Under the pieces are notes generated by a model. It was not told where the DNA came from. It saw only the letters and a list, made by a program, of their open reading frames with translations, and did no database searches. A stretch of 64,000 nt of DNA from Nematostella vectensis. Lineage: Eukaryota; Cnidaria; Anthozoa; Actiniaria; Edwardsiidae. This document shows positions 18,901 through 28,800 of the stretch, in pieces (the stretch's first letter is position 1; each line of letters opens with the position of its first letter). The position numbers and the translations under genes were made by a program. The stretch spans positions 14,223,621-14,287,620 of the forward strand of contig NC_064047.1 of assembly GCF_932526225.1 (NCBI RefSeq). Direction: 5' to 3'.

Positions 18901-21166
18901 GGAGACCAGCGTGATGTGACAGTCAGAGTAACTTGCCTTATAAGGATATGATGGAGACCAGCGTGATGTGACAGTCAGAGGAACTTGCCTTATAAGGATA
19001 TGATGGAGACCAGCGTGATGTGACAGTCAGAGGAAATTGCCTTATAAGAATATGATGGAGACCAGCGTCATGTGACAGTCAGAGGAACTTGCCTAATAAG
19101 GATATGATGGAGACCAGCGTGATGTGACAGTTAGAAGAACTTGCCTTATAAGGATATGATGGAGACCAGCGTGATGTGACAGTTAGAAGAACTTGCCTTA
19201 TAAGGATATGATGGAGACCAGCGTGATGTGACAGTCAGAGTAACTTGCCTTATAAGGATATGGTGGAGACCAGCGTAATGTGACAGTCAGAGGAACTTGC
19301 CTTATAAGGATATGATGGAGACCAGCGTGATGTGACAGTCAGAGGAACTTGCCTTATAAGGATATGATGGAGACCAGCGCGATGTGACAGTCAGAGAAAC
19401 TTGCCTTATAAGGATATGATGGAGACCAGCGTGATGTGACAGTTATAGGAACTTTCCTTATAAGGATATGATGGAGACCAGCGCAATGTGACAGTCAGAG
19501 GAACTTCCCTTATAAGGATATGATGGAGACCTGCGTGATGTGACAGTCAGAGGAACTTGCCTTATAAGGATATGATGGAGACCAGCGTGATGTGACAGTC
19601 AGAGGAACTTGCCTTATAAGGATATGATGAAGACCAGCGTGATGTGACAGTCAGAGCAATTTTCTTTATAAGGATATGATGGAGACCAGCGTGATGTGAC
19701 AGTCAGAGCAACTTGCCTTATAAGGATATGATGAAGACCAGCGTGATGTGACAGTCAGAAGAACTTGCCTTATAAGGATATGATGGAGACCAGCGCAATG
19801 TGACAGAGCAACTTTTCTTATAAGAATATGATGGAGACCAGCGTGATGTGACAGTGAGAGTAACTTGCCTTATAAGGATATGATGGAGACCAGCGTGATG
19901 TGACAGTGAGAGCAACTTGCCTTATAAGGATATGATGGAGACCAGCGTGATGTGACAGTCAGAAGAACTTGCCTTATAAGGATATGATGGAGACCAGCGT
20001 GATGTGACAGTCAGAGGAACTTGCCTTATAAGGATATGATGGAGACCAGCGTGATGTGACAGTGAGAGCAACTTGCCTTATAAGGATATGAGGGAGACCA
20101 GCGTCATGTGACAGTCAGAGAAACTTGCCTTATAAGGACATGATGGAGACCAGCGTGATGTGACAGTGAGAGCAACTTGCCTTATAAGGACATGATGGAG
20201 ACCAGCGTGATGTGACAGTCAGAGGAACTTGCCTTAAAAGGATATGATGGAGACCAGCGTGATGTGACAGTCAGAAGAACTTGCCTTATAAGGATATGAT
20301 GGAGACCAGCGTGATGTGACAGTCAGAGCAACTTGCCTTATAAGGATATGATGGAGACCAGCGCAATGTGACAGAGCAACTTTTCTTATAAGAATATGAT
20401 GGAGACCAGCGTGATGTGACAGTGAGAGTAACTTGCCTTATAAGGATATGATGGAGACCAGCGTGATGTGACAGTGAGAGCAACTTGCCTTATAAGGATA
20501 TGATGGAGACCAGCGTGATGTGACAGTCAGAAGAACTTGCCTTATAAGGATATGATGGAGACCAGCGTGATGTGACAGTCAGAGGAACTTGCCTTATAAG
20601 GATATGATGGAGACCAGCGTGATGTGACAGTGAGAGCAACTTGCCTTATAAGGATATGAGGGAGACCAGCGTCATGTGACAGTGAGAGCAACTTGCCTTA
20701 TAAGGACATGATGGAGACCAGCGTGATGTGACAGTGAGAGCAACTTGCCTTATAAGGACATGATGGAGACCAGCGTGATGTGACAGTCAGAGGAACTTGC
20801 CTTAAAAGGATATGATGGAGACCAGCGTGATGTGACAGTCAGAAGAACTTGCCTTATAAGGATATGATGGAGACCAGCGTGATGTGACAGTCAGAGCAAC
20901 TTGCCTTTTAAGGATATGATGGAGACCAGCGTGATGTGACAGTCAGAGCAACTTGCCTTATAAGGATATGATGGAGACCAGCGTGATGTGACAGTCAGAG
21001 CAACTTGCCTTATAAGGATATGATGGAGACCAGCGTGATGTGACAGTCAGAGCAACTTGCCTTATATGGATATGATGGAGACCAGCGTGATGTGACAGTT
21101 ATAGGAACTTGCCTTATAAGGATATGATGGAGACCAGCGTGATGTGACATTTAGAGCAACTTGCCT
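15890..21166 (+). repeat. 52-bp minisatellite, about 100 copies, seeded at the receptor stop codon
   Basis: A tandem array with unit core GATATGATGGAGACCAGCGT followed by GATGTGACAGTCAGAGGAAC and TTGCCTTATAAG. The first unit is the end of the receptor gene: its final codons GAG ACG AGC GCA ATA TGA align with GAGACCAGCGTGATGTGA of the repeats. Copies differ by a few substitutions. A few units are shortened to 48 bp, and one such block of 11 units recurs with a period of 568 bp (about 19,720 and 20,288). Every unit carries the former stop codon. Confidence 0.95.
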
Positions 21167-21469
21167 TAGCGCCTGTTTGAACCCAAGAAAGAGGAGATCA
21201 CGTCACATCCAAAATACTAAAATAATTATAATCCTGCTTCTAACTTAAATTAACTCATCTATTCCTTATGTGTCCTTTGTCTGTCAGCAATCGTGAGATC
21301 ATCAGTACAAGTCAATGATGCTTGACGTGCGATGCAAAATACCTCTCTAAACAAAAGTATGGGCGTGGCTATTGGTGGTGGTGTGAAATCCGAAAAAATG
21401 GACCATATTTTTCCAGGGGGAGAGGGGGGGTTCTCTGATAACAAATCTGAACAACCCTACATAAGGAAT

Positions 21470-21570
21470 TTATGCTTTTGCAGTATTGCCACGGGATGTT
21501 TATTGTCGGATTTGGCTACATACCAGACTGATCTAGCTTATGCTTTATAGTTTTTTCTACAAATAGTAAC
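21470..21570 (+). mobile_element. Fragment of a small dispersed DNA transposon
   Basis: The stretch from TTTGCAGTATTGCCACGGGA to CTACAAATAG is nearly the same as the interior of the 435-bp inverted-repeat element at 38,621-39,055. A G-rich run upstream (21,410-21,430) may be the rest of its left end. Confidence 0.6.
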
Positions 21571-21579
21571 CTATTCTAC

Positions 21580-22330
21580 ACTGCATCCATTGTCGCATCG
21601 TTTTCTGATTGGGGATAACATTTGGCTCCCGTGCATTATTTGCACTCCCACTGACTTACCACATGTCGATGGGTTCCCTACTTCCCAAACCTTAATATCT
21701 TTAACAGGGAATCCACCGACGCCAGTAAGTGCATCGCGCGCATTCATGACAACGCTTTATCATACTCATCCAACCTCTCTAATATTCTAACCTTTTCTTC
21801 TTCCCAAACCTTAATAACCCGATCGGGTCGTTGTAACTCGGGAAGTCGTTTTTCAGTATTGGCTGCAGGGAACGCATACAAAAAACGTTTAAGTTAATAT
21901 CCTGCCACTCCTGAAAAGGTCTTTTATTGACATTTGCAAGAGCAACCTCCATATAATGCTCAACTCCGAGAGCAGGACAGAAACGTCTGCGCGCATCTTC
22001 TTATCCCAAACTTATCTGAAAGTGTCTCTTCGCGCCAGGGTAGAGGAGAATCAATTCCTTCAAAACAACCAGTGAGCAATCTCGTTCTTAGGATCTCCTT
22101 TAAGAGTAGCCCTACAACAAAACTAACAGAGTCGCTAAAATTCAATTTATCGGCATCACTCATCACTTCCCCTTTTTTCTACCCGTGTCGCCAGGTCAAC
22201 CAACTGGTCGTTTCCCGTCACCCCGCTGCGGGTCGGTACAGGGTTTCCTTGACCACCACCTCACCACCTGTGAAACCCCGTACGGACCCACAGAGGAGGA
22301 CAGTTTTGACCCAGAACAACTGAGGGGCTG
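21580..22330 (-). other. Eroded coding relic, unidentified
   Basis: On the minus strand, short frames with protein-like composition follow each other: FVVGLLLKEILRTRLLTGCF and WREETLSDKFG (22,166-21,990), then LPELQRPDRVIKVWEEEKVR (about 21,850-21,790), then MNARDALTGVGGFPVKDIKV after a stop and frame change. This looks like a decayed gene, perhaps from a transposon or virus-like element. I cannot name the family. Confidence 0.3.
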
Positions 22331-22904
22331 TTAAGGTAGCCTGTTTCAAAGCTGTCGCCTCCCCCTCCCCCTGGGACCTGAAGGTAGTACACAAGTACAT
22401 AGACATAGACTAAAACGAGATAATTAGGCTTGGGCTCATGCTTAATTATGTTGATTACATGCCATGTATTATCAATTCCACTCAATTCGTGTTATTCTTA
22501 TCGCTTTGGGTTTTATCTGCTCCTTAAAACTTTTAATGACATCTTACCGCCCTTGGCCTTACTGGCTCTTAATTCGTCAAAAGAGCAATCAACTGGTCAG
22601 CGAGTTGCACATAATGACATTACTTTCGCACAAACATGGGATCCCTATGGCTAGCGTCGCAGCTGAGAAGGAGTTCAGTACGGATTCTCATTTTCCCGTA
22701 CATGAAATAGCTTGCATTAAGTTCTGCTCCTATCCTGGTCCCATCTCCATGTTGGTCGGTTACGTGCTTCATACAAAAAAATTGCTTGACACACACTTGT
22801 CCCCGCCCTGGTATACCAGGCTTCATAAATTCACATGACAAACTCTTGCGCCGGGTTCGATGCATATAAAATAATAATTAAACTCGTTACACGTAATTCA
22901 CAAT
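22331..22904. other. Intergenic, nothing recognised
   Basis: AT-rich sequence without a supportable gene. Towards 22,840 it grades into degenerate units of the following 37-bp array. Confidence 0.4.
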
Positions 22905-23690
22905 ACAAACTCTTGTTCCGCCGTACTATAAAGACTCGCGTGACAAAATTTTGTTCCGATCATACTATACATAAACTCTTGCCCCCGCCTCATTATATAT
23001 ATAAACTTGCGTGACGAACTCTCGCCCCCATCATACTATACATAGTCTCGCGTGACGAACCTTCGTCCCCGCCTGTACATAAACTCGCGTGACGAACTCT
23101 CCTCCCCGCCTCTACATAGTCTCGCGTGACGAACTCTCGCCCCCGCCTGTAAATAACAAAACGCGTGACGAACTCTCGTCCCCGCCTGTACAAAGACTCG
23201 CGTGACGAACACTCGTCCCCGCCTGTACAAAGACTCGCGTGACGAACACTCGTCCCCGCCTGTACGAAGACTCGCGTGACGAACTCTTGTCCCCGCCTGT
23301 ACATAGACTCGCGTGACGAACTCTCGTCCCCGCCTGTACATAGACTCGCGTGACGAACACTCGTTCCCGCCTGTACAAAGACTCGCGTGACGAACACTCG
23401 TCCCCGCCTGTACATAGACTCGCGCGACGAACTCTTGTCCCCGCCTGTGCATAGACTCGCGTGACGAACTCTCGTCCAGGCCTGTACAAAGACTCGCGTG
23501 ACGAACTCCTGTCCCGCCTGTTCATAGACTCGCGTGACGAACTCTCGTCCCCGACTGTACATAGACTCGCTTGACGAACTCTTGTCCCGCATGTACATAG
23601 ACTCGCTTGACGAACTCTTGTCCCGCATGTACATAGGCTTACGTGACAAACTCTCGTCCCTGCCATACAATACATAGATTTACGTAGAAA
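22905..23690. repeat. 37-bp CpG-rich minisatellite, about 21 copies
   Basis: Unit core ACTCGCGTGACGAACTCTCG followed by TCCCCGCCTGTACATAG; flanking units at both ends are more divergent and AT-rich, while the centre is homogeneous. Each unit has about five CpGs. Because 37 is not a multiple of three and no unit has a minus-strand stop, all three minus frames stay open (225, 138 and 234 codons); these are artefacts of the repeat. Confidence 0.9.
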
Positions 23691-24187
23691 AATTCTTGTC
23701 TCCGCATTGGTGTGTTCACAGAGGCTTGCAACACGAGCTGTCGTCCATGGTTCCCGTGCACCTGGTCTAATAATAAAGATAATAAGATAACCGTGTTTGA
23801 AAATTTCTAAAATCACAAACGAAGAAAAGAGAAACCAACTTATATCACCTCCAAATCCTTCGGTTATTCTTACGACCTAGGCCTTTGGCCGCCTTGCGGG
23901 TGGTCTTGTTTCTTTTCCTGTCCGAGCACATGGGCTACCGGCTCCTCGCCCGGAACAACATCAACATAAGCTACCGCTACTAGATATTAGACCTTAGCCA
24001 TCTAAACGAAACAGTATTCATAGAAACAAGAAAATGATAATGGTAGACGAGTTAAAACAAAATTAACCGAAACGGTACAACAACGATATAAATTTAGAGC
24101 AGACCAAGCATTTAACGTTCACCTTGCTGCAGTTAAGCAATTCGATAATTTATTTACTAATCTTATATACTCTGCTCTAATGTATTC
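23691..24187. other. Intergenic, nothing recognised
   Basis: No supportable ORF, RNA gene or repeat seen. Confidence 0.4.
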
Positions 24188-24309
24188 AGCGTGAATAGCA
24201 CGTCTATTGCGAACCGAAAGTGGTGGACGTTTGGCCGTCGTGTGTGTGGGTGGGTGGGGGGGGGGGGGTGCGTTCGCACCCTCTGCACCCTCCCTGGGTA
24301 CGGGCCTAA
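24188..24309 (+). mobile_element. Right-end fragment of the small dispersed DNA transposon
   Basis: AATAGCACGTCTATTGCGAA, a long G run and CCTGGGTACGGGCC match the right half of the 38,621-39,055 element, including its terminal inverted repeat. Confidence 0.6.
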
Positions 24310-25600
24310 TCGTGGGATAAGGTACCGCCCAAAAGGCCCTTCAAGGCATTTTCTCCTGTATCTTAGATAATGTCTCATACATTCACTGTATTTTTAGCTG
24401 CTAAAAGGGGCCACACCCTGGGTACGCCCTTTACTACTTCCGCCACTGCGGATTTTTCGAAATAATTTTCTCTTTACCCTGGTCCACCATTAATGTTCTA
24501 TCACCTGGCTTCCCCCTCTTTTTTTCTGTTTACTGCACTCAAGAAAATCAATAATTACGAAGTGGCGCATCTTTTTCCTTATGGGTTCTTCATGGCGAGT
24601 CTTCCAAACTCGTAGTCTAAAGAAAGATGCCTTTTTGCAACAAAATGAGCATACAAATATAAAAAAAAAATCAAGTTATTGAATCCCGTAGTTATTATTT
24701 TTTTGTGTTTCTTCATGTTCTCTATCAAAACCAATCATATTTTTGCTCAGTAAAAATATGACGGCATTCAACACTTCTTTTAATGAGAACTGTCATTGGA
24801 CAATTGGTATTCGGACTGACAGTGATTTTTGTTTTTAAATAAGTACCTCGTAATCAAGAACTCATCGTTTTGGTGAATGATTTATTGCACCTAATAATAA
24901 GATATCTTCAGTTCATTTTCTCATACAGTTATTTTTTGTTGTTCATAACATTTATGGTTTCATGAATTCTACTAACACTTACATTCCAAGCATCAAAATT
25001 TTTTGTGGTGATTCTCCTGCTAACTATCAATTGTTCTGTTATGTCACACGCGACAGGAATCTACACCATCCATCCCTATTATACAAAACGCTTGAAATGT
25101 CCGCAAATACCGTATTTCTCAAGGCGTCCTTACCGGGTTTCCTGTGCTCAGAGATAAACCGTGATGCAGAGTAGAGTCTGGGACGAACTTTCCGTGACAT
25201 CACAACTCTTACCTACCACAGGAAACCCGATCAGAGAGCAAGGTAAGAACGCCTGGGGCAGAGCTGTCTTTTTCCCAATTTCTGATATGTCAAAGCTGTG
25301 CCTTTAAAATCGTCGATCAGCCAGCCACTCCTTTGTTATTGTTCAAATATCTAAATACAAATAATGAATGCGGTTTCAGTTACTCGCTTGATTGATGGAA
25401 ATGGATGCTTAATTCAGCATTATTCGGGAGTGTCAATGGTATTAATGGGATTACTGTCTTGAAAATTTTAAGTTAACAAAAAAATCAAAACAAAATGTTT
25501 AAAATAAATTTGGGATGATTTTTAGAGCGATTAAATCATTGCGAGAAGTAAAAAACAAATGTTCTCGTTGACATCACCATCTAGTACTATTTTCATTGCT
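24310..25600. other. Intergenic region downstream of SORD
   Basis: AT-rich with no supportable gene. An imperfect inverted repeat pairs GGCGTCCTTACCGGGTTTCC (about 25,122) with its complement-like GGAAACCCGATC...GGTAAGAACGCC (25,222-25,253), suggesting a small MITE remnant. Confidence 0.4.
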
Positions 25601-25605
25601 CATTG

Positions 25606-25878
25606 CAGTGGGTCATTCCTTTTTTTTGTGGACCATTCCTTATTTCTGTGGACCATTCCTTATTTCTGTGGACTATTCCTTATTTCTGTGGACCATTTCT
25701 TATTTCTGTGGACCATTCCTTATTTCTGTGGATCATTCCTTATTTCTGTGGATCATTCCTTACTTCTATGGATCATTCCTTATTTTAGTAGATCATTCCT
25801 TATTTCAGTGGATAATCCCTTATTTCAGTGGACATTTCCTTATTTCTGTGAATTATTCCTTGTTGCAGTGGATCAAGA
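25606..25878 (-). repeat. 20-bp minisatellite seeded at the SORD stop codon, about 13 copies
   Basis: Read on the minus strand the unit is GATCCACTGAAATAAGGAAT. The first unit is coding: SORD ends ATC CAC TGC AAC AAG GAA TAA, which matches the unit with a few changes. The array then continues through the 3' untranslated region. Confidence 0.9.
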
Positions 25879-28800
25879 CTTTGATGGCGCCGCCAGCCCC
25901 TGTCCTGCTTGTTTCAAACGCCTGTAGACTTTCCTCTAACTTGAAGTGGTGTGTGATGAGGGGTTTGACATTCACTCTGCCAGACGCTACCATTGCCAAG
26001 GCAGTGGGGTAACTGGTGAATAGAAATGTAAAATATTTTTTCGGCAAATGAAAAATGAATTATTTAAAACTCCCTTTTTAGATTTTAGCTAAAACATTTT
26101 TTTGTTAAAGTTAAATGTTCTTATTTCATCCTCTTTGTAGTTCTTTTAAGTTGATGTTGAAAGAATATTTAAGTGTACTACAAGAAACAATTTGTGATAT
26201 AACCTCTTTATCCATTCGTTTTATATTTAACACTAATATTTCCCTGATATAAGAAGGGATGTGTGCAGCAAGCCACAACGGTCTAAATAATCACTTCCTT
26301 TCCATGAATATTGCTCTTTAGTGTCATCAATCTTACCAGTTGGAGTACCTAAACACTCCTCTGATGTCAACTTCACGCCTTCGAGCATCAAACATTGGCA
26401 TGTCAACATGGGCGGGACCAGACCCCACCAACACCACCACGCCCCCTGACCTTGTTACCTAGCAACACAAGATGAGAGCTGGCTTACCAGTTTACATAGC
26501 GGAATATCCCACGAATGTCAACCTCCCTACACAGGGCGTCCACGATAGGCAGGGTTATCTTGGATTTGCCCATACCGACAATGACCAGGACACCACCAGA
26601 CTTGGTAGCCTGAGAATTACGACGTTAAATATGTTAGAAATCATAGTTGTTTTAGTTATGGTTAGCTAGTGATATAGCTAGTTTGCAAGGCTTGTGATTT
26701 ATATGTGTGCCACAGACAAACATATCACCTACAGTCCATTACAGGGAAAATTAATTGTTTTAAGAGGAGCATCGTGCAATCTTGCCTTGAAACAATTACA
26801 CAATCCCTTTTCCATGAGTGAGGGTATCCAAAATAAAAGGTAACTTCCAAAGAATGATAGTTGTACTCATGATTTATTGTATTAGAGAGAACGTAATAGG
26901 CTTATAGAATGTAGAGGCTAATAATATATATACGGTATGCCAGTGTGTATACAACTGGGCTGTAGAAGGCAGTGGGGCACAATTATTTTCTATGTGTTTT
27001 TGTTTATGACTTACATATATGCCAGTGTGGATACTGGACTTACATATATGCCAGTGTGGATACTGGACTTACATATATGCCAGTGTGGATACTGGACTTA
27101 CATATATGCCAGTGTGGATACTGGACTTACATATATACCAGTGTGGATAATAGACTTATAATATGCCAGTATGGATACTGGACTTACTTATATGCCAGTG
27201 TGGATACTAGACTAAAATATATACCAGTGTGAATACTAGACTTACATATATGCCAGTGTGGTTACTGGACTTACATAGATACCAGTGTGTATAATAGACT
27301 AAAATATATATGCCAGTGTGGATACTCAACTAAAATATATACCAGTGTGGATACTAGACTTACATATATGCCAGTGTGGATACTGGACTTACATATATGC
27401 CAGTGTGGATAATAGACTTATAATATGCCAGTGTGGATACTCAACTAAAATATATTTGCCAGTGTGGATACTCAACTAAAATATATACCAGTGTGGATAC
27501 TAGACTTACTTATATGCCAGTGTGGATACTCAACAAAAAAAATATATGCCAGTGTGGATACTCAACTAAAATATATATCAGTGTGGATACTAGACTTACA
27601 TATATGCCAGTGTGGATACTGGACTTACATATATGCCAGTGTGGATACTGGACTTACATATATGCCAGTGTGGATACTGGACTTACATATATGCCAGTGT
27701 GGATACTGGACTTACATATATGCCAGTGTGGATACTGGACTTACATATATGCCAGTGTGGATACTGAACTTACATATATGCCAGTGTGGATAATAGACTT
27801 ATAATATGCCAGTGTGGATACTGGACTTACTTATATGCCAGTGTGGATACTGGACTTACTTATATGCCAGTGTGGATACTCAACTAATATATATATGCCA
27901 GTGTGGATACTAGACTTACTTATATGCCAGTGTGGATACTAGACTTACTTATATGCCAGTGTGGATACTAGACTTACTTATATGCCAGTGTGGATACTCA
28001 ACTAAAATATATGTGCCAGTGTGGATACTAGACTTACATATATGCCAGTGTGGATACTCAACTAAAATATATACCAGTGTGGATACTAGACTTACATATA
28101 TGCCAGTGTGGATACTCGACTAAAATATATACCAGTGTGGATACTAGATTTACATATATGCCAGTGTGGATACTAGACTTACTTATATGCCAGTGTGGAT
28201 ACTCAACTAAAATATACATGCCAGTGTGGATACTCAACTAAAATATATACCAGTCTGGATACCAGACTTACATATATGCCAATGTGGATACTCAACTAAA
28301 ATATATAACAGTGTGGATACTGGACTTACATATATATATCAGTGTGGATACCAGACTTACATATATAACAATGTGTTTACTGGACTTACATATATGTCAG
28401 TGTGGATACTGGACTTACTTACATATCAGTGTGGATACTAGACTTACATATATACCAGGGTGGATACTAGACTTACATATATAACAGTGTGTATACTAGA
28501 CTTACATAGATGCCAGTGTGGATACTGGACTTACTTATATATCAGTGTGGATATTAGACTTACATATATACCAGGGTGGATACTAGACTTACAGATATAA
28601 CAGTGTGTATACTAGACTTACATAGATGCCAGTGTGGATACTGGACTCTGCGCCTGTGCATTCCACTGTCTGGTCGGCAGGACCAAGGAGTTCCTGGACT
28701 TTCCTGGCCATATCGCGACCATCCCTGCTTTCCACCTTAATGGTATAGTCTGCTCCAAGCTCTCTGGCTTTCTTGAGTCGGCCTTCATCCAGATCTGGAA

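Noticed and set aside
15890-21166. CRISPR-like regular repeats
   Set aside because: Contiguous tandem copies without unique spacers, in a eukaryotic genome with introns; a minisatellite, not a CRISPR array. The same applies to the other arrays.
23000-23820. Three long overlapping minus-strand ORFs (225, 138 and 234 codons)
   Set aside because: They are the same 37-bp repeat read in three frames; openness follows from a unit without minus-strand stops, and no start context, splice structure or domain supports a gene.
25559-26012. Plus-strand ORFs of 61-138 codons with repeated FLISVDHSLFLW-like peptides
   Set aside because: They are the 20-bp SORD 3' array and last exon read on the wrong strand.
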